The notes under the pieces were generated by a model that was not told the DNA's origin, ran no database searches, and worked only from the letters and a program-made list of their open reading frames with translations. From NCBI RefSeq assembly GCF_020640915.1, contig NZ_JADWDC010000034.1:476-50795 (forward strand): DNA of 50,320 bases. The letters are read 5' to 3'. Position numbers and translations under genes: made by a program. Shown here piece by piece: positions 25,161 through 32,916 of the stretch (positions are counted from its first letter, which is position 1; the number at the start of each line of letters is the position of its first letter). This stretch comes from Waterburya agarophytonicola KI4 (GTDB taxonomy: Bacteria > Cyanobacteriota > Cyanobacteriia > Cyanobacteriales > Xenococcaceae).

Positions 25161-25511
25161 ATGGAAAGCCCGTTCCCTAGAATTCCCGAAGCTGAAGAAA
25201 TTGACTGTATAGAAAGCACGCACGAAGCAGCCGTCGATCATATACATGACTGCTGCAATTTAACGCGAAAAGAAACCACAATATTTGAGACTCTGGAGGA
25301 GATTAAGAAGTCGATCGCCCTGCTAGATATGAGGGTTAGAAGAGGAAGAGAAGAAAGAAGAGAAACCAAAGAGGTTGATAGTAGATTGCGATCGCTCGAA
25401 TCAAGAATACTAATTAATGAGATGGACGCTGAGAACTACCTCTTCAAATTTGCCCTAATTGCCATAGGGTTAATTATTATCTTTAGCGTTGTTGATGCGG
25501 TCTTAAAATAG
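25161..25511 (+). CDS. Small coiled-coil, tail-anchored membrane protein
   Basis: A good AAGGAGAG ribosome site precedes ATG 25161. The 116-residue product has an acidic N-terminus, a charged coiled coil (about 45-90: RRGREERRETKEVDSRLRSL), and one C-terminal hydrophobic helix (FKFALIAIGLIIIFSVVDAV), so it is probably a tail-anchored inner-membrane protein. No family is recognised. It is the last gene of a three-gene plus-strand operon with the two DUF6876-like genes and is followed by a UUCG-type hairpin terminator. Confidence 0.6.
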   Translation: MESPFPRIPEAEEIDCIESTHEAAVDHIHDCCNLTRKETTIFETLEEIKKSIALLDMRVRRGREERRETKEVDSRLRSLESRILINEMDAENYLFKFALIAIGLIIIFSVVDAVLK

Positions 25512-25522
25512 TTAGGAAAGCC

Positions 25523-25540
25523 ATTGACTTTCGAGTCAAT
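25523..25540 (+). terminator. UUCG-loop hairpin after the DUF6876 operon
   Basis: The sequence ATTGACT-TTCG-AGTCAAT forms a 7-bp stem with a stable UUCG tetraloop 12 bp after the stop at 25511. The T-rich run after it is weak (AATTGTTGTAG), so it could be a terminator or a 3'-end stabiliser. Confidence 0.5.
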
Positions 25541-25596
25541 AATTGTTGTAGTAATAATGCACCCTGGAAGGGTGAATCTGTCTAAAATCTTTCCTA

Positions 25597-25833
25597 TTAC
25601 TTAGCCCTTCTATTTAGCTTTTCTTTGCTTTTTACCTCTTCTTCTATGAGTGTCATAAAAGCTTTGGCTGAAAGCCCAGAAAAACGCCACAAACGAATCA
25701 TCTTATCAGCATTTAGAGCCAGTTTGGACTTCTCAAATTGGACGTAGCTATTTACGTTTTTGATACCCATTCTTCTCTTCATATCGTGATAAGTCATTCC
25801 GTTATCCTTACGGATTTTACGTATGAATTCCAT
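25597..25833 (-). CDS. XRE-type HTH regulator
   Basis: The core reads MEFIRKIRKDNGMTYHDMKR followed by RMGIKNVNSYVQFEKSKLAL, the spacing of a Cro/CI-type helix-turn-helix. The start is uncertain: ATG 25833 begins just before the HTH and is preceded by purine-rich sequence, while an in-frame ATG at 25887 would add 18 residues. At about 78 residues it is a minimal DNA-binding protein and may be an antitoxin without an adjacent toxin or a regulator of the island. It is convergent with the small membrane-protein operon. Confidence 0.65.
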   Translation of the reverse strand: MEFIRKIRKDNGMTYHDMKRRMGIKNVNSYVQFEKSKLALNADKMIRLWRFSGLSAKAFMTLIEEEVKSKEKLNRRAK

Positions 25834-25991
25834 ACTCTCTTCTTCTCCTCTTATAGAAAGTATTTGGAAGCCCTGAAAATCAGTCATTTCCTAATACTTA
25901 GTTTTGAGAAGGTAGAATATCATTAACCGTTCATTCGATAAATGTTTTTCGGACTCTTATTTACCCTGAAAAGGTAGTGTCATCACTATTA

Positions 25992-26159
25992 TCAATAGTT
26001 TGGTATTCCCAAGGGAGGCATTGACTCTAGGGAATCGATAACGTCAAAAAGTCCATTGAACCATACAGTTGCGTGGTGAGGAGCATCAACCTTGATCCAC
26101 TCATAGATATTTTCAATATCTTTAAGTGCTGATGGGGAGATACTAATCTGGTATGTCAT
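25992..26159 (-). pseudogene. Truncated ParE/RelE-family toxin
   Basis: An ORF of 55 residues starts at ATG 26159, overlapping the antitoxin end by 17 bp, and stops at TGA 25992-25994. It matches the first half of ParE-type toxins (TYQISISPSALKDIENIYEW, then WFNGLFDVIDSLESMP). The usual C-terminal half, with the arginine-rich strands and final VxHxR-type segment, is missing, and nothing resembling it is found downstream. The toxin is therefore very probably inactive. The start and coupling to the antitoxin are intact, so the loss is a 3' truncation rather than a promoter loss. Confidence 0.65.
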
Positions 26160-26430
26160 GCTTTGATCGCAGCTTGTTTAATCCCTCTCTGGCATCTACT
26201 CCTTTGCCTTGAGAAAACTCCTCTATCCCTTTGGAGATAGCGCGTGCAGAGCGTGATAGTTCCAATTCGTCTAATAGCTGTTGGTACGATTCCGCATCTT
26301 GAATTACCAACGCAGCCTTGCCATTAACGGTAAGTACAACGGGCTGATGTGTGCTTTCAAGCTGAGAGATGTAGTCTTTGGTATTGCGTTGAAAGTCCGA
26401 GAGCGAGTGAATGTTACGTATATCAACCAT
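26143..26430 (-). CDS. Phd/YefM-family antitoxin
   Basis: This 95-residue protein shows the Phd/YefM fold: RNIHSLSDFQRNTKDYISQL, then HQPVVLTVNGKAALVIQDAESYQQLLDEL. The C-terminal third is a charged tail that would wrap around the toxin (FSQGKGVDAREGLNKL). It is translationally coupled to the truncated ParE gene. An 11-bp inverted repeat just upstream (26440-26468) is the likely self-operator. With the toxin broken, the antitoxin may now act only as a repressor or as an anti-addiction protein against related modules elsewhere. Confidence 0.82.
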   Translation of the reverse strand: MVDIRNIHSLSDFQRNTKDYISQLESTHQPVVLTVNGKAALVIQDAESYQQLLDELELSRSARAISKGIEEFSQGKGVDAREGLNKLRSKHDIPD

Positions 26431-26439
26431 AGCCAGCCC

Positions 26440-26468
26440 AACATGATATTGACAGTTAATATCATGTT
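26440..26468. promoter_or_regulatory. Operator-like inverted repeat of the Phd/ParE module
   Basis: The arms AACATGATATT (26440-26450) and AATATCATGTT (26458-26468) are a perfect 11-bp inverted repeat with a 7-nt centre. It ends ten bases upstream of the antitoxin start, where Phd/YefM operators normally lie. Confidence 0.65.
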
Positions 26469-26756
26469 CTCATAATGATAGGTTGAGTCAATCAAATTCT
26501 TCAGGGAAGACTCTAGTTCGTCGAAATCACGTTGCTTTATTTTTTCTACAACTGAAATTTTCTTTCGGGCTTCTGGTGGCGCAAATATAGGGGCTGAGAG
26601 AACTTTTGCTGCTTTCATGAGCAGTGTTTTGATGCGAAGAGCTTAATACTTCTTTACAGAAACCAGACAAAAAACGGTTGGTATTTCCTGCAACTAAACG
26701 ATAGTAATAGATGTAGCGGTTAAGTACTCAAAATTCTCATTGTTGAGATAGTCCTC

Positions 26757-27053
26757 ATGAGCAAAATTTCACAGGATTGGTTAAGCCATAACGAACAAGA
26801 GATCGAGCAGACAATTGAAGCATTATCGAGAATTACTTCTCGTTCACCAGGAGAAGTAAAACCTTACCTGTTGAAGCTTTTAGAGCATCTCGCACCAAAT
26901 CAGACAGGTGCAGATCCTCATGGAAAGGAATTGAACTATGAAGAATGGTTAGTTGAATTCCATCAATGGCTAGACAGTCATAAGGATCGGGGTATCCCTG
27001 TTCTAAGTGACGAAGCGATGAGTAGAGAAAGTATGTACCCAGACCGTTGGTAG
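26757..27053 (+). CDS. Orphan small antitoxin-like protein
   Basis: The 98-residue product starts MSKISQDWLSHNEQEIEQTI and ends with PVLSDEAMSRESMYPDRW. In cyanobacteria, short proteins ending in a ...LSDEAxSRESxY motif are commonly encoded just before PIN-domain (VapC) toxins and serve as antitoxins. Here no PIN gene follows: the stretch to 27237 has no coding frame on this strand. It is therefore an orphan antitoxin candidate. The assignment rests on the C-terminal motif and on my recollection of such pairs, not on a search. Confidence 0.5.
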   Translation: MSKISQDWLSHNEQEIEQTIEALSRITSRSPGEVKPYLLKLLEHLAPNQTGADPHGKELNYEEWLVEFHQWLDSHKDRGIPVLSDEAMSRESMYPDRW

Positions 27054-27237
27054 TAGAGAGAATAGCCTGTGAGCTATGATCTGTTGTTCTAAGGAGAGGC
27101 ATCTCTTCAGTCCCCTTATTTAAACACCTAAATTTTTCTTTCGCCCCTGTGATGGCTCAAATATAAGGGCTGAGAGGACTTTTGACCTTTTCACGTTCTG
27201 TTTTGCCGAACCAAATGCTTAACACTTATTCATAAAG

Positions 27238-27549
27238 ATGATGACTAGAAAACGCACTTCTGACGGCATGGAAATCCTCGATCGCATGATTGGTGACGAT
27301 GCCGAACTGCGAGAATTGTACGAACAGGTAAAAGCAAATCTGCATATAGCCCAGTTAATCTACGATGCCCGTACTGAATCTGGTCTTAGTCAGAAGGAGC
27401 TAGCTAAGATGCTCAACACTACTGAGTCGGAGATATCTCAATTAGAAGATGCAGATTATGAAGGGAATTCGCTCTCTATGTTGATTCGCGTAGCTAAGGC
27501 TCTAAATAGAGAGGTAAAAATAGATTTAGTTCCAGTCGTTGGTTCATGA
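27238..27549 (+). CDS. HigA-like XRE antitoxin without adjacent toxin
   Basis: This 103-residue protein has a helical N-terminus (DDAELRELYEQVKANLHIAQ) and a clear XRE helix-turn-helix (LSQKELAKMLNTTESEISQL), ending in a RVAKALNREVKIDLVP strand. This is the layout of HigA/RelB-type antitoxins that are encoded after a HigB toxin. No HigB-like gene precedes it: 27054-27237 has no suitable frame, only a decayed repeat. Its 3' end overlaps by 6 bp the end of a truncated antidote gene on the other strand, which suggests a junction of two module fragments. Confidence 0.7.
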   Translation: MMTRKRTSDGMEILDRMIGDDAELRELYEQVKANLHIAQLIYDARTESGLSQKELAKMLNTTESEISQLEDADYEGNSLSMLIRVAKALNREVKIDLVPVVGS

Positions 27550-27714
27550 CAGTTCTGAACTCTTTGCTTCGACCACATTTTTTAGTGCTTGTAAGAACGA
27601 TGACCAGTCACCATCGGCTAACGTCTCAGCTAAAGCAGCCTTTAAATACATGACCGTATATTCTGGATCGCCCAATCGCTTGATTAAATAGGAATGGTAA
27701 TCTCTAGTAGGCAT
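27544..27714 (-). pseudogene. 3'-truncated COG3636-type addiction-module antidote
   Basis: From ATG 27714 the frame reads MPTRDYHSYLIKRLGDPEYT and ALAETLADGDWSSFLQALKN, the typical first half of putative addiction-module antidote proteins. Full-length members continue for another 40 or so residues with an XRE-type HTH; here the frame ends soon after VVEAKSSELS, exactly at the end of the HigA-like gene on the opposite strand. It is therefore probably a remnant left by a recombination event at about 27545. Confidence 0.55.
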
Positions 27715-27735
27715 TGTGTTTCGCCTCATAGTCGC

Positions 27736-28071
27736 TCACGTCGATGAGGATTCTTGAGAGCCTCCATTGCTTTTTATTTGGTGGGTGACATAGGTTCTCA
27801 ACACATCGTTAATCAAGGTTTGATAGCCTCTGATGTCTGGATGATTTTTGGCAGTGGTGCGAAACCACTCTAAAGTGTCGGCATCAACGCGAATAGAAAT
27901 TGCTTCTGTGTTGGGTTGTCTTTTAACTAGTTTGGCGTTTTTGAAGAATGCTTCGTCTAATTCGGGAATATCGGAGAAATCTATATCCTCATCTCTTCTT
28001 GCCTCAATCTCTTTAGCTCGCTCCTCGCTCATAGGAGGTATTTCGTTGTTGTGCTTATGAACAGTACTCAT
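27736..28071 (-). CDS. brnA: BrnA-type antitoxin
   Basis: The start chosen is ATG 28071, which overlaps the brnT end and has GAGAGG nine bases upstream; an in-frame start at 28089 exists. The product (about 111 residues) has an acidic N-terminal half that would cover the toxin (DEDIDFSDIPELDEAFF) and a C-terminal RHH DNA-binding part (AISIRVDADTLEWFRTTAKN, then GYQTLINDVLRTYV). This order is diagnostic of BrnA. BrnT and BrnA form a type II module in which the complex represses its own promoter. The pair appears intact, unlike the modules to its right. Confidence 0.85.
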   Translation of the reverse strand: MSTVHKHNNEIPPMSEERAKEIEARRDEDIDFSDIPELDEAFFKNAKLVKRQPNTEAISIRVDADTLEWFRTTAKNHPDIRGYQTLINDVLRTYVTHQIKSNGGSQESSST

Positions 28072-28330
28072 AGTATTGATTCCTCTCATTTTTGCTAGCT
28101 CGTCGTGCTGAGATAATCCTAATCCTTGATTCTCTCTCGGTATAAGCCACTGTCAGCACTATCATTTGGTTGTTTCTGCCAATTCCAATATATCGAACCT
28201 CACCATAGTCTTGACGAGTATCAACGATTTCGTGCATTGGATAGCGGAAGATTTCACTTGCCTCTTCAAAGCTAATGCCGTGTTTTAACTGGTTCGATTG
28301 ATTTTTGTCGTCATCCCACTCAAATCCCAT
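28055..28330 (-). CDS. brnT: BrnT-type RNase toxin
   Basis: The 91-residue protein starts MGFEWDDDKNQSNQLKHGIS, the classic BrnT opening (FEWDxxKxxxNxxKHGxxF), followed by EASEIFRYPMHEIVDTRQDY and a RIISARRASKNERNQYYEY end that carries the RxISAR(R/K)A motif. BrnT is a ribonuclease with a RelE-like fold that arrests growth when free of BrnA. Toxin precedes antitoxin, with the coding regions overlapping, as in the family generally. All recognisable motifs are present, so activity is likely. Confidence 0.88.
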   Translation of the reverse strand: MGFEWDDDKNQSNQLKHGISFEEASEIFRYPMHEIVDTRQDYGEVRYIGIGRNNQMIVLTVAYTERESRIRIISARRASKNERNQYYEYCS

Positions 28331-28515
28331 AATTTAAATATACGTAGTTGTATATACAAAGTCAAGATGTTTTTTTGGGGTGACGGTTCTCAACACAGAA
28401 ATTTGATAGAGTATTAGAAGGTAGCTAGATACTGAGAGAGTGATATTCACCCTGCCAAAAAAGGGGTACGAAATCGAGCTACGTAAAATCAGTAAGTTAG
28501 AGGTTGAGATTTGCC

Positions 28516-28543
28516 CTATCAAAAAACGACCCTTTTTTGATAG
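28516..28543. terminator. Strong A/T-tract hairpin between BrnTA and the nuclease operon
   Basis: The arms CTATCAAAAAA (28516-28526) and TTTTTTGATAG (28533-28543) pair perfectly with a six-base loop CGACCC. It lies 54 bp downstream of the stop at 28597 (minus-strand direction) and could terminate the nuclease operon. The remaining sequence between 28331 and 28596 shows no gene. Confidence 0.5.
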
Positions 28544-28596
28544 ACGTTTTATTTAATGCCCAATTCATATACGATTAAGCTTGATAAGCATGATGT

Positions 28597-28950
28597 TTAA
28601 TCATCATTTTTTTCGATAAGCCACTTATATTCATTATCAGAGCTATCCCTTTTATAGTAGGTTTTTCTGAAAGCAGCCATTGCTGCAACATACTGAGATA
28701 AAATTAAAGTCACATCACTGTTTTGAGGAATCTCGTTTTCGTCAAGCAAATCGAGAAACTCAATTGAATCTTCATCATCTAGTACCAGCCTTACCTTATC
28801 AAGTAAACGATTAACTATTGCAATTTTTCTTTTGCTTACAGCAGCTTCTTGTTTCTTTTTTGTTAGCTCTTCAAATTGATGATACATGGATTTTAGAAGG
28901 GGCATAGTTGTCTCATAACATTCCCCTTTTTGTTCTATCGATTCAATCAT
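28597..28950 (-). CDS. Small protein, paralogue of the neighbouring gene, third gene of the nuclease operon
   Basis: This 117-residue, mostly helical protein is not recognised. It shares with the 28965-29384 product a block of the type (D/E)(E/D)xxIPQNxDxxxILSQY, here DENEIPQNSDVTLILSQY, followed by a basic helix (AAMAAFRKTYYKRD) and an aromatic end (EYKWLIEKND). The N-terminal half is a helical, charged region with a KKKQEAAVSKRKIAIVNRLL segment. It starts 14 bp after the stop of its paralogue and is therefore co-transcribed with it and with the nuclease gene. It may be a regulatory or specificity subunit of a nuclease system; this is inference. Confidence 0.65.
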   Translation of the reverse strand: MIESIEQKGECYETTMPLLKSMYHQFEELTKKKQEAAVSKRKIAIVNRLLDKVRLVLDDEDSIEFLDLLDENEIPQNSDVTLILSQYVAAMAAFRKTYYKRDSSDNEYKWLIEKNDD

Positions 28951-28964
28951 TTTATTACTGGTAA

Positions 28965-29384
28965 TTAGTCTCTTAATTTTTTAGGCTTTACGGTTTTTTT
29001 AAATATGATTTTGCCGTCTTGATATTCATCTTCTCTAGCCTTCTCATTTTCTTTAGCTTCTATTTTCCAGCACCAATATCCATGTTTTAGAACTACATTA
29101 TCTGCCCTCATCTTTTCAAAGCATTGTAAGTATTGAGAGAGGATAAATACTATATCGCCATTTTGAGGAATATCATCCTCTTCAAAAGCTTTGAAGCTAT
29201 CGAATGGAAGGTAGTCATCCGAAAGAAATTCATTAGCATTAGTAATAGCATTGTTAATAAATTTAAGCTTAAATTTATTAACAGCATCATTCGGATTTTT
29301 CTTTGATAGAATTGATATTTCGTCATAAATACTAATTAGCTGACCTGATAATTTCTCAAAAATATCGATATCATTTCTATTCAT
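28965..29384 (-). CDS. Small protein, paralogue of the neighbouring gene, second gene of the nuclease operon
   Basis: ATG 29384 is preferred; a GTG nine bases upstream is also possible and would place the start 3 bp after the nuclease stop. The 139-residue product has a helical N-terminus (FEKLSGQLISIYDEISILSK), then FNNAITNAN-like helices, then FEEDDIPQNGDIVFILSQYL, which is the block shared with the next gene. It ends with YWCWKIEAKENEKAREDEY and a basic tail (KTVKPKKLRD). No family is recognised. Tight spacing to both neighbours points to a single transcript and probably to a complex. Confidence 0.68.
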   Translation of the reverse strand: MNRNDIDIFEKLSGQLISIYDEISILSKKNPNDAVNKFKLKFINNAITNANEFLSDDYLPFDSFKAFEEDDIPQNGDIVFILSQYLQCFEKMRADNVVLKHGYWCWKIEAKENEKAREDEYQDGKIIFKKTVKPKKLRD

Positions 29385-29396
29385 ACTTTTCACTAT

Positions 29397-30773
29397 CTAA
29401 GATGGACACGCCCTTTGAAACTCAATATACTTTTTTTTCAAAACCTCAATTGGTGTTCTCTGCTTGCTTTCATAGATCTCTACCATTAGCTTCAGATCTT
29501 CATCGGTTATTGCAATAATACATTTACGCTGTGAAGACCATAAGTTGATCGTGTTGGTAAACATTGCTTTTGATAGAGGATATCTAGTAAGGAAAATACC
29601 AAAATTTCCGATTCCATTTTTGAGGTATCTATTTAGTTGATTAATATGATCTCTACTTATTGTTTTAACGTTTTTCATCTCAACTACAAGTTGTCTATTA
29701 TCGTATTCAGAACATATTTGGTCTAAGAAGTCTATATCTCTATTATTGTAAAAAATTAAGTCTCTAATATGTCTTCCCGAATCTGTTCGGCTTTGAGTTT
29801 GTGCAAAGTCAAGATGAGGATAAAATAGCGATGCTAGCAAATCTGATGCTAGTTCCTCATATTTCCAATCTGCCCCGTCTTCCTTACCAGTATTTAGTTT
29901 CAAAATATCCCTTAGCTTTCTCTTCGCAGAAACTATTGGTATTTGACTAAAAAGAGGATCATTCTTGCAATCATTTGCTGCCCTACTCTTATACTCAATG
30001 TATCCATTAACTACATCATAATTATCTCTATTAAAGTTGAGAACTTTAACTCTTTCTTCTGGTTCATTGGGGTTAAAAACTTCATCTCTTGGGCAATAAG
30101 ATTGGAAATAATCTTCAAAGTTTATCCAAGGGCTAAATCTTAACCATCTTTTTGGTGTAAAGATGAGAGGTTCTTTAGTTTTCGGATTAACAGGTAAGAA
30201 CGTTTTTATATTTGTATCGAGAATATTTGTTTTGTAGTTGTAAATAGTGTCAATTATTACTCCTTCCGTTGGAATATTGTTAATATCACATTGTTCGATG
30301 GTGTAATCAATTAAAAATGATTTGAGATAGTTGCAAGCAATATCGCTTATCCTGTCTTTAGATATGCCAGCAACATAAAGTTGTATTGTTTCAAAGTGGG
30401 TAAAGCCAAACTGACTATACTCAGGAATATCATGGAATAATTGCAATACCTGATGAGCTTTGCTTTTTCCCAGTTTTAAGCCTGCTCTAGTTTTAGATAC
30501 ACCTAGACCTACTTCTTTGCATTCTGAAATGTTAGTAAGTATTTCGAGGGCTTGGTCGTTACGCCCCTTTTTAGTTAGATAGTTGAGATAATTAAATGAG
30601 CTTATCATTGCTGTATGCAATGCCTGGTCTTGTTGTGATGGAGACTTCCATAACAAAAACGGATCTATGTATAAAGGTATGTCTTCATCAAAGAACTGGA
30701 TAGCAAAATCTAACTCAGATTGGCATTTATAAATTCCATAGTGATCAGTAAGTCGTGGTCTAATTAATTCCAT
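29397..30773 (-). CDS. PD-(D/E)XK-type nuclease, probable restriction or defence effector
   Basis: This 458-residue protein has an N-terminal recognition-like region (1-290) that I cannot name (RLTDHYGIYKCQSELDFAIQ, then DIPLYIDPFLLWKSPSQQDQ). The C-terminal domain has the layout of a PD-(D/E)XK endonuclease: E308 in a helix (KYEELASDLLASLF), D338 in RHIRDLIFYNN, the E365-x-K367 pair in QLVVEMKNVK, and Q379 in DHINQLNRYL, followed by a strand FGIFLTR. Such domains cut DNA in restriction and phage-defence systems. It is first in an operon with two small paralogous genes, inside an island of toxin-antitoxin genes and next to a resolvase. No methyltransferase is seen nearby, so it is not an ordinary type II restriction system. 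Confidence 0.65.
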   Translation of the reverse strand: MELIRPRLTDHYGIYKCQSELDFAIQFFDEDIPLYIDPFLLWKSPSQQDQALHTAMISSFNYLNYLTKKGRNDQALEILTNISECKEVGLGVSKTRAGLKLGKSKAHQVLQLFHDIPEYSQFGFTHFETIQLYVAGISKDRISDIACNYLKSFLIDYTIEQCDINNIPTEGVIIDTIYNYKTNILDTNIKTFLPVNPKTKEPLIFTPKRWLRFSPWINFEDYFQSYCPRDEVFNPNEPEERVKVLNFNRDNYDVVNGYIEYKSRAANDCKNDPLFSQIPIVSAKRKLRDILKLNTGKEDGADWKYEELASDLLASLFYPHLDFAQTQSRTDSGRHIRDLIFYNNRDIDFLDQICSEYDNRQLVVEMKNVKTISRDHINQLNRYLKNGIGNFGIFLTRYPLSKAMFTNTINLWSSQRKCIIAITDEDLKLMVEIYESKQRTPIEVLKKKYIEFQRACPS

Positions 30774-30996
30774 CGGGGACTTTTTAATTACATAGCTACT
30801 CTAAGACAACCTCTTAGAAAGCATTACTCGTGGGTGCTATACAAGAATAAGCGATTTCTCATATAACTGCACCTTCATCTTGGTAAGCAGAAACTTCAGA
30901 TGGACGAATCGAATATAGTTTTTTCGTCTTAATGTAGCACTATTAATGATCAAAGAATTAAGAAAACCGCGTATTGCTCCGCTTGTTGCAAGCAGA

Positions 30997-31560
<564 letters not shown>

Positions 31561-31573
31561 TCAAATCGAATAG

Positions 31574-31620
31574 TAGACAGTACTGTCTATTAATAGCATA
31601 AAAACGATTTAATAGACAGT
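31574..31620. other. Candidate res site upstream of the resolvase
   Basis: TAGACAG-TA-CTGTCTA (31574-31589) is a perfect 16-bp palindrome. A further half-site, AATAGACAGT, starts at 31611. The copies lie 26-72 bp upstream of the resolvase start, where res sub-sites or autoregulatory operators are normally found. The rest of the gene-free stretch up to 31951 shows only AT-rich sequence with a TCAATTGAAG palindrome near 31730 and no gene. Confidence 0.55.
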
Positions 31621-31951
31621 GTTTTAGTGGGGGTTTAGTGGTGTCTACGATGTTATAAATTATCGGACACCTTTCAAGATTGAGGTCGAGCGGACGCAGC
31701 GCAGATTTTTGAGTAAATAAAGTACGTATTTCAATTGAAGTTTGAAAATTATACTGTTCTATCGTAACGAATTGCGTTCGCTCAATATTGTTTAAGTTTG
31801 ACAAAAAAGTTTTCAATTAAGTAAATAACTTTTAAAGACGTTAATCGTAACACCCAGTCTATACAGCATAAAAAAACTATCTTTTCTGATTGATGACACT
31901 TTCTAATGTGAAAGCTAACATAGATATTGTGAAAGTATTATAGGAAAAACA

Positions 31952-32395
31952 ATGGTTATATTTCTTAAATTTGCCAAGACAATTTTCTGCACGTTTTTAA
32001 TATTGATGTTATTTTCTTTTGGTAGCCCCAATATGTTTTCTGCTTCAGCAGCTCCTGTCTCTTTTGATAAAAGAGATAGCTGCGTTACAGGAAGTACTTC
32101 CAACAGCGGAGAAAGAAAATCTTGCGACAAAGAAATACGTTTAATTGCCGATTCTGGTCGCTTCGTTAAAAGAGACAGTGTAAGTTTAGTGAAACATGAT
32201 GGACGTGGTTCTGAACACAATTGTGGCACGCCCCAGTTTAAAGCAACTCCTATTGGCACTAGCGGAATTGAAGTTCCAACAGAAGTTTTCACTGTTATTC
32301 ATGCGAGAAGTGAAGGTGGAATGAGTAACATAGGAAAAAGAGGTCGAATAGAGTGCAGCATAGTAGGTACTACTGAGCAAATTCCATCTCTATAA
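31952..32395 (+). CDS. Secreted four-cysteine protein, first tandem copy
   Basis: The 147-residue protein has a clear signal peptide (MVIFLKFAKTIFCTFLILML..., cleavage near ASAAP) and a mature part of about 112 residues with four cysteines in DSCVT, KSCDKEI, NCGTP and ECSIV, which would allow two disulfides. The pattern KRDSxxLVKHD and the many alternating charged and polar residues suggest a small beta-rich extracellular domain. I do not recognise the family. A near-identical paralogue follows 54 bp later. Export to the periplasm or outside is expected from the signal peptide; the role is unknown. Confidence 0.65.
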   Translation: MVIFLKFAKTIFCTFLILMLFSFGSPNMFSASAAPVSFDKRDSCVTGSTSNSGERKSCDKEIRLIADSGRFVKRDSVSLVKHDGRGSEHNCGTPQFKATPIGTSGIEVPTEVFTVIHARSEGGMSNIGKRGRIECSIVGTTEQIPSL

Positions 32396-32449
32396 ATCTT
32401 CTTAATATGGGAGAGTTTATTATTTTATTATTTAGGGTCGCTGAAGGTA

Positions 32450-32893
32450 ATGATTACATTTTTAAAATTTGCCAGAAAAGTTTTATGTGCAGTCTTAATA
32501 TTGATGTTATCTTCTTTTGGTAGCCCTAATATATTTTCTGCTTCAGCAGTTCCTATCTCTTTTGAGAAAAGAGATAGTTGCGTTACTGAAGGTACTTCCA
32601 ACAGCGGAGAGAGAAAATCTTGCGACAAAGAAATACGTTTTGTTGCCGATTATGGTCGCTTCATTAAAAGAGACAGCATAAGTTTAGTAAAACATGATGC
32701 AGCTGGTTCTGAAAAAACTTGTGGCACCCCCCAGTTTAAAGCAACTCCTATTGGCACTAGCGGATTGGAAGTTCCAACAGAAGTTTTCACTGTTATTCAT
32801 ACGAGAAGTGAAGGTGGAATGAGTAACATAGGAAAAAGAAGTCGATTAGAGTGCAGCATAATAGGTACTACTGAGAAGATTCCATCTCTGTAA
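32450..32893 (+). CDS. Secreted four-cysteine protein, second tandem copy
   Basis: This gene has the same length (147 residues) and the same four-cysteine spacing as the preceding gene, and large parts are identical (SNSGERKSCDKEI, CGTPQFKATPIGTSG, VPTEVFTVIH, RSEGGMSNIGKR). Differences are spread and mostly conservative (for example SFDKRDS versus SFEKRDS, KHDGRG versus KHDAAG), so both copies appear to be under selection rather than decaying. The signal peptide is preserved (MITFLKFARKVLCAVLILML). An IS element begins 24 bp after its stop codon and may have removed its natural terminator. Confidence 0.65.
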   Translation: MITFLKFARKVLCAVLILMLSSFGSPNIFSASAVPISFEKRDSCVTEGTSNSGERKSCDKEIRFVADYGRFIKRDSISLVKHDAAGSEKTCGTPQFKATPIGTSGLEVPTEVFTVIHTRSEGGMSNIGKRSRLECSIIGTTEKIPSL

Positions 32894-32916
32894 GTATTAT
32901 TAGTTTAGGAAATATT

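Noticed and set aside
26304-26618. Minus-strand open frame of 104 codons
   Set aside because: Its second half overlaps the Phd antitoxin and its operator. The first 25 codons resemble a decayed repeat seen again near 27131, so it is at best a remnant.
28334-28522. Minus-strand frame of 62 codons
   Set aside because: It has low-complexity hydrophobic and polar sequence without a ribosome site and overlaps the hairpin at 28516.
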